Source: Candidatus Colwellia aromaticivorans (GTDB lineage Bacteria; Pseudomonadota; Gammaproteobacteria; Enterobacterales; Alteromonadaceae). Taken from it: DNA of 64,000 nt. The notes below the pieces were generated by a model. It was not told where the DNA came from. It saw nothing but the letters and a program-made list of their open reading frames with translations, and did no database searches. The stretch is taken from positions 1 through 64,000 of the forward strand of contig NZ_QOLD01000019.1 of assembly GCF_003333305.1 (NCBI RefSeq), given 5' to 3'. The stretch's first letter is position 1, and every line of letters begins with the position of its first letter. This document shows, piece after piece, positions 7,760-17,439 of the stretch. Both the position numbers and the translations under genes were made by a program.

Positions 7760-9532
7760 CTAAGCAACAGTCATATTGTCTACCATTAACTGCACCGTGC
7801 GTTTACCGCGAAACTCGTTAACATCTAATCGATAAGCTAAATGTACCCGTTTTGCTTGAGTATTAGGCCAGGCCTTTACATCTATATTAAAGGCGATACC
7901 ATCAAAGACTTCACCCTGCTTTTCTACCATCAGTTTAAGGTGTTTTTCGCCAACAATACGTTGTTGCACCAATATAAAGGTGTCATCAAATAACGGCTCA
8001 GGGAAGTTTTGTCCCCAAGGGCCTGCCTCTCGTAATTGCTCGGCAAACGTTAGTGTTAAATTATCAAGTGCCAGTTCACCATCTGATAAGATAAAACTTT
8101 GTAAATCTTCTGCTTTGAGCCACTTGCCTGCCAAGTCATTAAACAAAGTTTGAAACTTTTCAAAATCTTGCTGCTTGATTGACAAGCCAGCCGCCATGGC
8201 ATGACCACCGAATTTGAGGATAAGGTTAGGGTGTTGACTGTCAATACGCTCCAACAAGTCACGAATATGTAAACCAGGAATGGAACGAGCTGAGCCTTTA
8301 ATTTCTTGCTGCTCAACATTAATTGAGTCATCGTCGCTACCTTTAGCAAAAACAATACAGGGACGATGGAATTTTTCTTTTAACCGTCCGGCAACAATAC
8401 CAATAACACCTTGATGCCAGTCTTGTTGATATAAGGCGATAGCATTGGGTAAATTTTCTACTGAAAAATTAAGCTGTTTAAAAATGGTTTCAGCCTCAGC
8501 TTGCATACCCTGCTCTATTTCGCGGCGCGCTTTATTTAAATCATCAAGATCAGAGGCCATAACACGAGCACTCGCTAAATCAGGCGCTAATAAGCAATTA
8601 ATACCGTACGACATATCATCTAAACGCCCTGCAGCATTGATTCTTGGTCCTAAAGCAAAGCCAAAATCTGAAGCAACTAAGCGCTGTTGATTTTTCTTGG
8701 CTACTTCTATTAGCGCTTGAATGCCAGGACGAGTTTGACCTGCTCGAATGCGTTTTAGACCTTGGTCAACTAATATACGATTATTAGCATCAAGTGACAC
8801 CACATCAGCTACCGTACCTAAGGCGACTAAATCAAGTAATTGTGCAATATTGGGTTCGATAATATTGCGCTCAACAAAATAGCTTTTGTCTCTAAGGTAA
8901 CTTCTTAGTGATAACATCAAATAAAATGCAACACCTACGCCCGCAAGGGATTTACTAGGAAATGGACAACCGACTTGATTGGGATTAACAATGGCATCAG
9001 CCTGAGGTAGCTCATGGCCGGGTAAATGATGATCAGTGACAAGCACTTGTAAACCCAGCTCTTTAGCGCGATTCACGCCAGCAACACAACTAATACCGTT
9101 ATCAACAGTTACTAACATTTGTGCGCCTTGCTTAGCGGCTATATCAACTATTTCGGGCGTTAAACCATAACCATATTCAAACCGATTCGGCACTAAAAAA
9201 GAATGATTAACACAACCCATTGAAGTTAACGCTTCCATCATCAAAGCAGTGCTAGTTGCACCATCAGCATCAAAGTCACCTACGATAATAATATTTGTAC
9301 TATTAATTAAGGCCGCATGTAATAACTGACAAGCATCATCTAACCCTTTTAAAGCATAATCATCTTTACGATTTTTTTGTAAATTAAGGCCTTGTAAATT
9401 ACCAACCTTTAGCTCAAGTTGCTGTGCAGACTCTACGCCTCTACTAGCATAAATTTGTCGAATACTTTCAGGTATGGTATTTGGCAAGTGCTCAGTAAGC
9501 ATCTTTTTACGGCGGATAATTTGTTTATTCAT
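7760..9532 (-). CDS. recJ: Single-stranded-DNA-specific exonuclease RecJ
   Basis: A 5'-3' ssDNA exonuclease acting in RecF-pathway recombination and mismatch repair. The 590 residues include the DHH-family motifs IIVGDFDADGATS, VTVDNGIS, LVTDHHLPG and LDLVALGTVADVV, and the DHHA1 part with KFGGHAMAAG. The start MNKQIIRRKK aligns with known RecJ starts. It follows dsbC with a 33-bp gap in the same direction, the usual gammaproteobacterial order. Confidence 0.95.
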   Translation of the reverse strand: MNKQIIRRKKMLTEHLPNTIPESIRQIYASRGVESAQQLELKVGNLQGLNLQKNRKDDYALKGLDDACQLLHAALINSTNIIIVGDFDADGATSTALMMEALTSMGCVNHSFLVPNRFEYGYGLTPEIVDIAAKQGAQMLVTVDNGISCVAGVNRAKELGLQVLVTDHHLPGHELPQADAIVNPNQVGCPFPSKSLAGVGVAFYLMLSLRSYLRDKSYFVERNIIEPNIAQLLDLVALGTVADVVSLDANNRILVDQGLKRIRAGQTRPGIQALIEVAKKNQQRLVASDFGFALGPRINAAGRLDDMSYGINCLLAPDLASARVMASDLDDLNKARREIEQGMQAEAETIFKQLNFSVENLPNAIALYQQDWHQGVIGIVAGRLKEKFHRPCIVFAKGSDDDSINVEQQEIKGSARSIPGLHIRDLLERIDSQHPNLILKFGGHAMAAGLSIKQQDFEKFQTLFNDLAGKWLKAEDLQSFILSDGELALDNLTLTFAEQLREAGPWGQNFPEPLFDDTFILVQQRIVGEKHLKLMVEKQGEVFDGIAFNIDVKAWPNTQAKRVHLAYRLDVNEFRGKRTVQLMVDNMTVA

Positions 9533-9565
9533 AGATAATTTATTTAAACGGCTTAATTTAATAAC

Positions 9566-10369
9566 TTAAAGAGTTTGTAATAATTGCTCTAATTGAGCAG
9601 GAGGTTGATAACCCGGTACCATCATACCCGTTGATAAAATAATAGCAGGGGTGCCATTAACACCCACTTGACGGCCAAATTTATACTGACCTTCAATCGG
9701 ATTATCACAGACACGATAACCAATGCCTTTACTATTTTTAGCATCGGTCATTGCTGCAATAGGATCATCACTACACCATACTGAGCGTAAGTCTTTAAAA
9801 CCATCAGTATAATTACCTAGACGGTCTTTAATACCAGAGCGAGGATAAGCTAAGTAACGAAATGTGATACCACGCGCATTATAATCATCCATTTGTTTGT
9901 GCATTTTACGACAATAGCCACACGTGATATCAGTAAAAACCGTCACGACATATTTTTCATCTTTGGCTTTATAAACAATCATGTCGTCTTTAAACTTTTC
10001 CATGCCTTCCAAGCGCATTTTAACTAAACTTTGTTCCGCTATATCAGTTACATCAGTTATTAAGCTATAAACCTTACCTTGAATAAAGTAATCGCCATTA
10101 TAACTTGAGTAATATAAGCCTTGATCTGTTATCAATAAAGCAATCCCAGGAACAGGCGTTTTTTCAACTTTGACCACAGTTAACCCTAACTTAGTTTTAA
10201 TTTTTGCTTTTAGGGAATCGATATTTAATTGTGTGGGATCTAATTCAGGTGGCTTAGCTATACTACTTGGTACTTGTGAAATGTTCGCAACTGCTTGCTC
10301 ATTGATAAATAAGAAAACACTCATTGCAGTAATAACCAAAATACAAACAATCAAAACATTTTTAAACAT
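9566..10369 (-). CDS. dsbC: Thiol:disulfide interchange protein DsbC
   Basis: Periplasmic disulfide isomerase. An N-terminal hydrophobic segment (residues 4-24) acts as signal peptide or anchor. A dimerisation domain follows (LGLTVVKVEKTPVPGIALLITDQGLYYSS), then the thioredoxin fold with the CGYC active site (about residues 149-152) and a second Cys pair in VWCSDDP and YRVCDNP. The cis-Pro lies in GVNGTPAIIL. It sits directly upstream of recJ as in Escherichia coli. The xerD gene that usually lies between it and fldB is absent; a MITE-like copy occupies the gap. Confidence 0.94.
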   Translation of the reverse strand: MFKNVLIVCILVITAMSVFLFINEQAVANISQVPSSIAKPPELDPTQLNIDSLKAKIKTKLGLTVVKVEKTPVPGIALLITDQGLYYSSYNGDYFIQGKVYSLITDVTDIAEQSLVKMRLEGMEKFKDDMIVYKAKDEKYVVTVFTDITCGYCRKMHKQMDDYNARGITFRYLAYPRSGIKDRLGNYTDGFKDLRSVWCSDDPIAAMTDAKNSKGIGYRVCDNPIEGQYKFGRQVGVNGTPAIILSTGMMVPGYQPPAQLEQLLQTL

Positions 10370-10402
10370 ACTTTATTCCTAAATTTTCAGTTAACGACTA
10401 TA

Positions 10403-10713
10403 TACCCGCTCCACTTGAATATGCTCGTTTCAGGAAGTCTGAGCGATTCATAACCAAGGCACATTTTTTTATTAAGGGTTATTCAGGAGAATGTGCTCCT
10501 GCATTCTCTAATAAGCTACGTCCATGTAGCGTCCTTAAAAAGAAATGTAACGCAGAGTATGATTTGCTCAGCCTTCCCCAAGGGGCTGGTTTAGAAACGC
10601 TGTATACTGCTTTATTGATTTCGACAAGGGAACAACCATTCTCTTCAATCAATGCATTGCCTAAAAACGTTTCTAATTCCAGCTGAATCATGCATATTCA
10701 AGTGGAACGGGTA
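10403..10713 (+). repeat. MITE-like element, copy A (311 bp)
   Basis: Terminal inverted repeats of 22 bp with one mismatch: TACCCGCTCCACTTGAAT at the left against TACCCGTTCCACTTGAAT read from the right. The inner part carries modules shared with the other copies: GTTTCAGGAAGTCTGAGCG, a GAGAATG/CATTCTC hairpin, GCTACGTCCATGTAGC, and ATTCCAGCTGAATC near the right end. No transposase is encoded. It separates the divergent dsbC and fldB genes. Confidence 0.85.
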
Positions 10714-10855
10714 TGTATTAATAGTATTGACCGTTTTAATAACGATGAAGTTACAGTCGTTTCGGCAATTTTTCAACATTAAATTGAATTGTACTAAATG
10801 ATTTTGTTAAAATCTCTAGTAATTATGTACTTCCATTGTTTTTAGGCACACTTTC

Positions 10856-11371
10856 ATGAAAATTGGTTTATTCTACGGCTCTACCACATGTTATACAGAA
10901 ATCGCAGCTGAGAAAATTCAAGCCGTCATAGGCGATGATCTAGTTGAACTTCACAATATCAAAGAGGTTGCGCTTGCTAATTGTCTTGATTATGACTTTA
11001 TTATTCTCGGTATTTCAACTTGGGATTATGGCCAAATCCAAGAAGACTGGGAATCTATTTGGCTCGATATTAATACCTTAGACCTGAGCGGAAAAACTGT
11101 TGCTTTATATGGGATGGGTGACCAAATAGGTTACACCGATTGGTTTCAAGACGCATTGGGTATGTTACATGAGCAGGTAATAGCACAAGGCGCACAACTG
11201 ATTGGTTATTGGCCAAATAAAGGATATGAATTTGCAGCATCAAAAGCATTAACTGAAGACAATAAACATTTTGTTGGCTTATCGCTTGATGAAGATAATC
11301 AATATGATCTCAGTGAAGATCGTATTGATCAATGGTGTGAACAAGTTTTAATTGAGTACAGTGAAAGGTAA
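10856..11371 (+). CDS. fldB: Flavodoxin FldB
   Basis: Small FMN electron carrier. The 171 residues start MKIGLFYGSTTCYTEIAAEKI with the FMN phosphate loop (8-15). STWDYGQIQEDW (isoalloxazine-contacting Trp) and GMGDQIGYTDWFQDA (second aromatic stack) follow. The long-chain form and the neighbourhood (divergent from dsbC-recJ) favour FldB over FldA. An imperfect CGCGTTA/TAACGCG stem at 11384-11408 may be its terminator, but no T-run follows. Confidence 0.88.
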   Translation: MKIGLFYGSTTCYTEIAAEKIQAVIGDDLVELHNIKEVALANCLDYDFIILGISTWDYGQIQEDWESIWLDINTLDLSGKTVALYGMGDQIGYTDWFQDALGMLHEQVIAQGAQLIGYWPNKGYEFAASKALTEDNKHFVGLSLDEDNQYDLSEDRIDQWCEQVLIEYSER

Positions 11372-11488
11372 GATATCAAGTTGCGCGTTAATCATTTCGA
11401 GTAACGCGATAAAATGGTTACAGCAGTCTTTAAAACCACTATAATTGCCGCCAACTGTAGAAAACTCCCAACTTAGTGAAAATCCCTT

Positions 11489-12739
11489 ATGTTTGAGCAA
11501 TTTGATCTCGACTCAGAATTATTAGCCAGTATTAAAGAACTTGGCTATAAAAAACCAACCTCTATTCAAGAATTGGTTATTCCCCAAGCAATGCTAGGAA
11601 AAGACATTCTTGCCTCTGCGCCAACAGGCACAGGTAAAACAGCCGCATTTTTGTTACCTATTGCTCAACACTTACTTGATTATCCTCGTACGCAGCCTGG
11701 GTTTCCTCGCGTACTAATATTAACACCAACACGCGAACTGGCTATTCAAATTGGCCAAGACAGTGAGCAAATAAACAAGTTAACTAAAATTAAAACCGGC
11801 GTAATTACTGGCGGCGTAAATTACGGAAGTCATGATGATATTTTAAATAGTACTACCGATATATTAGTTGCCACACCGGGTCGTTTATTAGAATACATTG
11901 AAAATGAGCAATTTGACGCGCGTGAAATTGAAATTTTAGTACTTGATGAAGCCGATCGCATGTTAGACATGGGCTTTAGTGAAGCTATTAATCGTATTGT
12001 TGGTGAAGCTCGTTGGCGTAAACAAACCATGCTGTTTTCTGCCACATTAGAAGGCGCAGGGGTTATTCGTTTTGCTAAAGAGGTATTAACTGAACCAGAG
12101 TTTTTAGAGTCATCTCCCTCTAGAAAAGAAAAAGCCAAAATTCATCAGTGGTTACATCTAGCTGATAATGCCGAACATAAATTTAAGTTGTTAGTCAATA
12201 TATTGAAACAAGAAGGTGTAGACCGCACTGTTGTTTTTGCTAATAAACGTGAAACCGTGCAATATTTGTCAGGTAAATTATACAGCGAAGAATTACCGTG
12301 TGTTTGGCTTGAAGGAAAAATGCCACAAGACAAACGTAATAAATCAATTTCACGTTTCAAAAGTGGTGGCATAAAAATACTGGTCGCTACTGATGTTGCC
12401 GCTCGCGGTTTAGATATTGATGACATAACCCATGTAATTAATTTTGATCTGCCGCGCAAGGTTGATATTTATATTCACCGTATTGGGCGTACTGGCCGTG
12501 CGGGTTTAAAAGGTACCGCAATATCATTAGCTGAAGCGCATGACATGATGGTTGTTGGTAAAATAGAGCGTTATCAGGATGAACGATTACAACGTCGCGT
12601 TATCGATGAATTACGACCAAAGCACAAAGAATCACGCGTTGCGAATAAAAAAGCGAAAGTAAAATTATCCACCGCACAAAAAAAAGCGAAAGCAAAAAAA
12701 CAGTCAAAGAAGAAAGTAAAAAAATCGAAAGCTAAATAG
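11489..12739 (+). CDS. srmB: ATP-dependent RNA helicase SrmB
   Basis: DEAD-box helicase that assists early 50S ribosome assembly. The 416 residues carry the Q motif (KKPTSIQELVIPQ), Walker A APTGTGKT, PTRELA, GG, TPGRLL, DEAD, SAT, and the second RecA domain with VATDVAARGLD and HRIGRTGR. The sequence WRKQTMLFSATLEG and the VIDELRPK segment before the basic tail match SrmB more closely than other DEAD proteins. The C-terminal 35 residues are almost all Lys, Ala and Ser, an RNA-binding tail. Confidence 0.92.
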   Translation: MFEQFDLDSELLASIKELGYKKPTSIQELVIPQAMLGKDILASAPTGTGKTAAFLLPIAQHLLDYPRTQPGFPRVLILTPTRELAIQIGQDSEQINKLTKIKTGVITGGVNYGSHDDILNSTTDILVATPGRLLEYIENEQFDAREIEILVLDEADRMLDMGFSEAINRIVGEARWRKQTMLFSATLEGAGVIRFAKEVLTEPEFLESSPSRKEKAKIHQWLHLADNAEHKFKLLVNILKQEGVDRTVVFANKRETVQYLSGKLYSEELPCVWLEGKMPQDKRNKSISRFKSGGIKILVATDVAARGLDIDDITHVINFDLPRKVDIYIHRIGRTGRAGLKGTAISLAEAHDMMVVGKIERYQDERLQRRVIDELRPKHKESRVANKKAKVKLSTAQKKAKAKKQSKKKVKKSKAK

Positions 12740-12760
12740 TAATCAATGAAATTGTAGACT

Positions 12761-12790
12761 AATGCCAACACTTCATATTGTTGGCATTTT
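12761..12790 (+). terminator. Intrinsic terminator of srmB
   Basis: AATGCCAACA/TGTTGGCATT 10-bp stem with an 8-nt loop, followed by TTTT, 22 bp after the srmB stop. Confidence 0.8.
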
Positions 12791-12972
12791 ATAAATTGAA
12801 ACTAACTTTACGACACTGACATTGCACATTGTTTTCTTAATAAAAAAATTAAAATAACCTTGCGTTATTAAGAATAATAAAGATTAAAAATCAACAAGTG
12901 CTGTTCAAGTGAATGCAACCATAGTGACTGGCTTTCCTGGCTAGGTATTAAGACTAGTCACTTGCCACATTA

Positions 12973-13755
12973 TCATTCATTAATATTTATTTTACGGGTA
13001 AAGATCAATTCATTACCTTGGCTTAAATCGCTGCTAAATTGATAACCAGCTAAATCAAAGTCTTTCACTTGTTCAACATTACTTATTTTGTTTTGAATAA
13101 TATAACGAGCCATTAAACCACGGGCCTTTTTAGCAAAGAAGCTGATCATCTTATATTGACCATTTTTCCAATCTTTAAATTGTGGTGTGATAATCCTCGC
13201 GTTTAAAGACTTTTTATTAACGGCTTTAAAATATTCATTTGAGGCTAAGTTAATCAGCACATCATCACCTTGCTCGGCTAATGCTTGGTTCAACTCATTA
13301 GTAATGATATCTCCCCAAAATTGATATAAATTAGCACCGCGAACATTATCAAGTTTTGTGCCCATTTCGAGACGATAAGCTTGCATTAAATCAAGGGGTT
13401 TTAGTAAACCATATAGACCCGATAAAATACGAAAATGTTGTTGAGCAAAATTAAAATCATCATCACTAAAAGAGTTAGCATCTAAGCCTGAATAGACATC
13501 GCCATTAAAAGCTAACACTGCTTGCCGAGCATTTTTAGGGGTGAAAGGTAATGACCATTCACCAAATCGTGCTGCATTTAATCCTGCTAATTTATCACTT
13601 AATTTCATCAATGAGGCAATTTGATCCGATGAAAGCTCAAGGCAACGCTCCATCAGTATTTCACTGTGAGCCAGTAAACTTGCTTGGCTATTTTTTGTAG
13701 TCGCTAAAGGGGATTCAAAATCTAATTTTTTCGCAGGAGAAACGACAAGTAGCAT
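12973..13755 (-). CDS. yaaA: Peroxide stress protein YaaA (DUF328)
   Basis: Family member implicated in limiting free iron and DNA damage under peroxide stress. The 260-residue protein shows the family hallmarks: [13 protein letters not shown] at the start, [37 protein letters not shown], and [12 protein letters not shown] near the middle. It lies close to a transaldolase gene, as in enterics (yaaA-yaaJ-talB), here in divergent orientation. Confidence 0.93.
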   Translation of the reverse strand: MLLVVSPAKKLDFESPLATTKNSQASLLAHSEILMERCLELSSDQIASLMKLSDKLAGLNAARFGEWSLPFTPKNARQAVLAFNGDVYSGLDANSFSDDDFNFAQQHFRILSGLYGLLKPLDLMQAYRLEMGTKLDNVRGANLYQFWGDIITNELNQALAEQGDDVLINLASNEYFKAVNKKSLNARIITPQFKDWKNGQYKMISFFAKKARGLMARYIIQNKISNVEQVKDFDLAGYQFSSDLSQGNELIFTRKININE

Positions 13756-13851
13756 AATATTTATCTATTCTTTATGTGGATACATTTTTATAACATCACT
13801 ATATCATAGGATAAAAGCAATCATAGCGCCTTATCTCGTTAAACTTATCCA

Positions 13852-14082
13852 TACCCGCTCCAATTGAAGATGCTTGTTTCAGGAAGTCTGAGCGATTCAT
13901 AATCAAGGCACATTTTTTTATTAAGGGTTATTCAGGAGAATGTGCTCCTGAACAACCATTATCTTCAATCAATGCCTTGCGTACATGGATGTAGGTACTT
14001 AGGTTCAGTCTGGAACTATGAACCTGTGCCTAAAAGTGTTTCTAATTCCAGCTGAATCATGCATCTTCAACTGGAACGGGTA
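13852..14082 (+). repeat. MITE-like element, copy B (231 bp, shortened)
   Basis: Ends TACCCGCTCCAATTGAAG (left) and TACCCGTTCCAGTTGAAG (right, read inward). The left outer part matches copy A, but the centre is shortened and rearranged. A unique insertion with GGTTC...GAACC pairing (about 14000-14024) lies before the shared right end. It occupies most of the yaaA-tal intergenic space. Confidence 0.85.
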
Positions 14083-14231
14083 TATACAGCACTGAAGTAA
14101 ATGGTTATTTAAAAAAAACATTAAAACTTGTATCAAATGCCGTTTAAATCCGTACTTTTAACTTTTTATGGTGTAATATTTTCCCAACTAAATTAAACCA
14201 TTTCTATTTTGCAATATGCTTAGGTACTGCC

Positions 14232-15221
14232 ATGACAAACTTACTTTCTCAACTTGAACAATTAAAACAAATGACCACTGTCGTTGCCGATACCGGCGAC
14301 ATTGAAGCAATTGCTAAATTTCAACCACAGGATGCGACAACTAATCCTTCTTTATTATTAAAAGCAGCCGCACTACCTTTATATCAACCGCTTTTAATTG
14401 ATGCGGTAACATGGGCAAAAGCACAATCAACAGATGCTAATCAACAAGTGATTGATGCGGCAGATAAGTTATCCGTTTTAATTGGCTTAGAGATTTTAAA
14501 AACAGTTCCAGGCCGTATTTCTACTGAAGTTGATGCCCGCCTTTCATTCGACACCAAAGAATCAATTACTAAAGCACATAAATTAATCGCTATGTACAAT
14601 GAAGCAGGTATTAGCAACGATCGTATTTTAATCAAACTAGCGTCTACATGGGAAGGTATTAAAGCCGCTGAAGTCTTAGAAAAAGAAGGCATTAACTGTA
14701 ACCTAACATTATTGTTTAGTTTTGCTCAAGCAAGAGCCTGCGCTGAAGCGGGTGCTTACCTTATTTCTCCTTTTGTTGGTCGTATTCTTGACTGGTTCAA
14801 AAAAGATACCGGACGTACTGAATACCCAAGTGATGAAGATCCCGGTGTAGTATCGGTAACAAGTATTTATAACTATTACAAAAGCAATGGTTTTAATACC
14901 GTAGTAATGGGCGCGAGCTTTAGAAATATCGGTGAAATATTAGCATTAGCGGGTTGTGATCGACTAACTATTAGCCCACAGTTAATGAATGAACTAGCAA
15001 GTAGCACTGATACAGTTGTACAAAAACTTAATGTGGGTGAAGCTCAGCCAAATCAAGAAACACCATTAACAGAAGCTATTTTTCGCTGGCAGATGAATGA
15101 AGACTCAATGGCAACAGAAAAACTGGCTGAAGGTATTAAGAACTTTGCAATCGATCAAGTTAAGCTTGAGAAACAATTAGCCGAGATGCTTCCTTCGACA
15201 AGCTCAGGACAAACGGAATAA
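14232..15221 (+). CDS. talB: Transaldolase
   Basis: Transfers a dihydroxyacetone unit in the non-oxidative pentose phosphate pathway. The 329 residues show [11 protein letters not shown] (Asp20), [11 protein letters not shown], the Schiff-base Lys135 in [14 protein letters not shown], and [29 protein letters not shown]. Class I transaldolases of this type usually end around 317 residues. Here the last nine residues, PSTSSGQTE, are encoded by a REP-like repeat beginning at 15189, so the native stop has been replaced. The enzyme core is intact. Confidence 0.95.
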   Translation: MTNLLSQLEQLKQMTTVVADTGDIEAIAKFQPQDATTNPSLLLKAAALPLYQPLLIDAVTWAKAQSTDANQQVIDAADKLSVLIGLEILKTVPGRISTEVDARLSFDTKESITKAHKLIAMYNEAGISNDRILIKLASTWEGIKAAEVLEKEGINCNLTLLFSFAQARACAEAGAYLISPFVGRILDWFKKDTGRTEYPSDEDPGVVSVTSIYNYYKSNGFNTVVMGASFRNIGEILALAGCDRLTISPQLMNELASSTDTVVQKLNVGEAQPNQETPLTEAIFRWQMNEDSMATEKLAEGIKNFAIDQVKLEKQLAEMLPSTSSGQTE

Positions 15222-15544
15222 ATATAGCCGAACGGAATAAAAACAACAATTGAATAAACACAGCCGTTCATGCTGAGCGCGAGGTACGAGCAGTCGAAGT
15301 ACAATAAGCTTCCTTCAACAGGCTTCCTTCGACAGGCTTCCTTCGACAAGCTTCCTTCGACAAGCTCAGGACAAACGGAATAAATATAGCCGAACGGAAT
15401 AAAGACAACAATTGAATAAACACAGCCGTTCATGCTGAGCGCGAGGTACGAGCAGTCGAAGTACAATAGGCTTCCTTCGACAGGCTTCCTTCGACAAGCT
15501 CAGGACAAACGGAATAAATATAGCCGAACGGACAAGCTTAGGAT
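15189..15544. repeat. REP-like cluster, three direct copies
   Basis: Starting points of CTTCCTTCGACAAGCTCAGG at 15189, 15351 and 15485 begin successive copies of a module. It continues with a GGAATAAATATAGCCGAACG segment and ends in GCTGAGCGCGAGGTACGAGC and CAGTCGAAGTACAATA. The first two are nearly identical; the third is cut short. Extra short CTTCC-TTCGACAGG units pad the first. GTCGAAG and CTTCGAC halves allow large foldbacks. The same family occurs at 17245-17347 and 46014-46430. Confidence 0.85.
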
Positions 15545-15560
15545 GAATAAAGGCGATCAT

Positions 15561-17150
15561 TTACAATAAACCTTGTTCTGTTAAATAACGAATAACCTCT
15601 GTTAACTGTCCTTGATATTTATGCCAATTACCCACTGATTTATTATTAATGGGTTGCCTTACTTGCACTGCACTGGCTGTTGCTACCGGCGCTAAATTTT
15701 TATGAATATCAAGACATTCTTCTTGCCAATCTAAACCACAAAACTCTATAATTTTTATGGCTTCTTCTTCGGGGTTATTCACCAGTTTTTCATAATTAAC
15801 CACATAAAAGTTATCAGGAAATAACCTTAACCATAATTGGGTTAGCTGTTTAAACTGCTGATAAAACTGTGCGGTAGTTTGTAGATCGTAGGCATAATTA
15901 TAGTAAGAAAAGTTTACGGCAAACAATTGTCGATAATTACTGACAATGGTGTCTAAAGGGCCTCTGTCTAAGCAAATTATTTTTGCTTTGGGTAACGCCT
16001 TTATAATAAAACCCGCATATAAAACATTTAGCGGCATCTTATCAACAAATTTAGCGGTGCTTCCTGTGATTGCGCGCGTACTATCAATGTAAGCTTTTCC
16101 TAATTGGTTAAAATTAATTGACGCCGCCGCCATCACCGTTTCTTTATCTATGACTTTATTAGTGCTTGTTTTAGATAATTCTTTTAGCAACAAGCCAAAA
16201 TGCTGTAATTCACCGGCACTGGTAACCGCTGAGTGTTTTGATAATATTCGCTCTACTAAGGTAGTGCCCGTTCTAGGCATGCCAACCACAAATAAAGGTT
16301 CGTCCGAGTCATATCCTGCATTGCATTCATCTGGATTTAAGTTATTTATTTCTGAGGTAGTAAAAAACTCAGTTAGCGCATTAAACATGTTTTTATCATC
16401 AGAAAATTGATAATTAAATTGTGCCAACTTGGTTTTCTTAGCCCGGCTAAGATATTGATAGGCTTTATCATAATCACCAAGTGCTTCATATTCTCTTGCC
16501 AATGCGTGACCAATATAGAGTAAATCATCTGATTGTGTTAACTGCTGATAAAGTTTGGTTAACCTTTCAATATGATTACTGGTAGGTGTTATATCGCCTA
16601 AACTGGTTAAGGCCGCATGAGCCTTACAATAAGTAGGTATTAAGGTAATTGTTTGCTCGTAAGCTTTACGAGCACCACTAAAGTCACCGGTAAACTTTAA
16701 TGAGGCACCTAAGTTGAAAAAGAATATGCCATTAAGCTCATTGGCCGCTACCGCTTGTTTAAAAAAAGGTACTGCTTGTTGATGTAACCCAATTTGACTG
16801 TAAGCAACACCGAGTGTATCAAGGGTTAATGCTGATTTAGTCGGTAGGTTTGCAGCAATGTTAGCATGATGTAATGCTTGGACATGATCATTAACAAGCG
16901 CATAATGCTTTGCTAATTGGGCAATATATTCAACCTGCTCTGGCGCCAACACTATCGCTTGTTTTATTAACTCAATAGCTTTAGCATTATTGTGGTGCGC
17001 GCTAGCAATCATCGCCAGTAAAAAATAGCCGTCGGCGAAGTATTTATCTTGCGATAAAATACTAATGATAAGTTGATGTGCCTGTTGATATTTCCCTTGG
17101 TTAATCGCTTGTTGTGCCTGTTTATGTAACTGCTTAATATTATTTTTCAT
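15561..17150 (-). CDS. TPR-repeat sulfotransferase
   Basis: The N-terminal ~230 residues are tetratricopeptide repeats (e.g. QAQQAINQGKYQQAHQLIISI, AALGDYDKAYQYLSRAKKT-like units). Residues ~285-520 form a sulfotransferase fold with the PAPS 5'-phosphosulfate loop VGMPRTGTTLVERILSKH and the 3'-phosphate part LDRGPLDTIVSNYRQ. It probably transfers sulfate from PAPS to a peptide or saccharide substrate; the substrate is unknown. No signal peptide is seen. Proteins of this architecture are often found beside TonB-dependent receptors, and one lies just upstream here in the same direction. Confidence 0.85.
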   Translation of the reverse strand: MKNNIKQLHKQAQQAINQGKYQQAHQLIISILSQDKYFADGYFLLAMIASAHHNNAKAIELIKQAIVLAPEQVEYIAQLAKHYALVNDHVQALHHANIAANLPTKSALTLDTLGVAYSQIGLHQQAVPFFKQAVAANELNGIFFFNLGASLKFTGDFSGARKAYEQTITLIPTYCKAHAALTSLGDITPTSNHIERLTKLYQQLTQSDDLLYIGHALAREYEALGDYDKAYQYLSRAKKTKLAQFNYQFSDDKNMFNALTEFFTTSEINNLNPDECNAGYDSDEPLFVVGMPRTGTTLVERILSKHSAVTSAGELQHFGLLLKELSKTSTNKVIDKETVMAAASINFNQLGKAYIDSTRAITGSTAKFVDKMPLNVLYAGFIIKALPKAKIICLDRGPLDTIVSNYRQLFAVNFSYYNYAYDLQTTAQFYQQFKQLTQLWLRLFPDNFYVVNYEKLVNNPEEEAIKIIEFCGLDWQEECLDIHKNLAPVATASAVQVRQPINNKSVGNWHKYQGQLTEVIRYLTEQGLL

Positions 17151-17244
17151 TTACAATTTACCTTAAACTAATGTACTTTTTACGCGTTTACTTTAAACAA
17201 ATTTAACTACAAAATAGTAATTATTCACCTAGTTTTATTCCGTT

Positions 17245-17347
17245 CGCCCTAAGAATTTCCGAATATCCTGAGCTTCCCGTTCACCCTGAGCCGCTTGTCC
17301 TGAGCTTGTCGAAGGGTCGAAGGGTCGAAGGAAGCTTGTCGAAGGGA
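17245..17347. repeat. REP-like cluster between sulfotransferase and receptor genes
   Basis: Contains CACCCTGAGCCGCTTGTCC, GAGCTTGTCGAAGGG and tandem GTCGAAGG units, the same family as at 15189-15544 and 46014-46430. Confidence 0.75.
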
Positions 17348-17358
17348 AAAACAAACAA

Positions 17359-17389
17359 AAAGGCATTGAACCAATAGTTCAATGCCTTT
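17359..17389 (-). terminator. Intrinsic terminator of the TonB-dependent receptor gene
   Basis: 13-bp perfect stem AAAGGCATTGAAC with its complement, 5-nt loop. Read on the minus strand it is followed by TTTTGTTTGTTTTTCCC. It also separates the receptor from the sulfotransferase. Confidence 0.85.
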
Positions 17390-17439
17390 GTTATTTTAGC
17401 TGTTAATGGTTATATGTCGAAGACATGACTTATCAAACG

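Noticed and set aside
10479-10691. Minus-strand frame inside MITE-like copy A, with relatives in copies D and F
   Set aside because: The frame is not conserved between copies (shifts and inversions break it), so it is not a transposase or accessory protein.
15155-15560. Minus-strand frames across the REP cluster
   Set aside because: They repeat the sequence of the REP modules twice and overlap transaldolase; no ribosome site.
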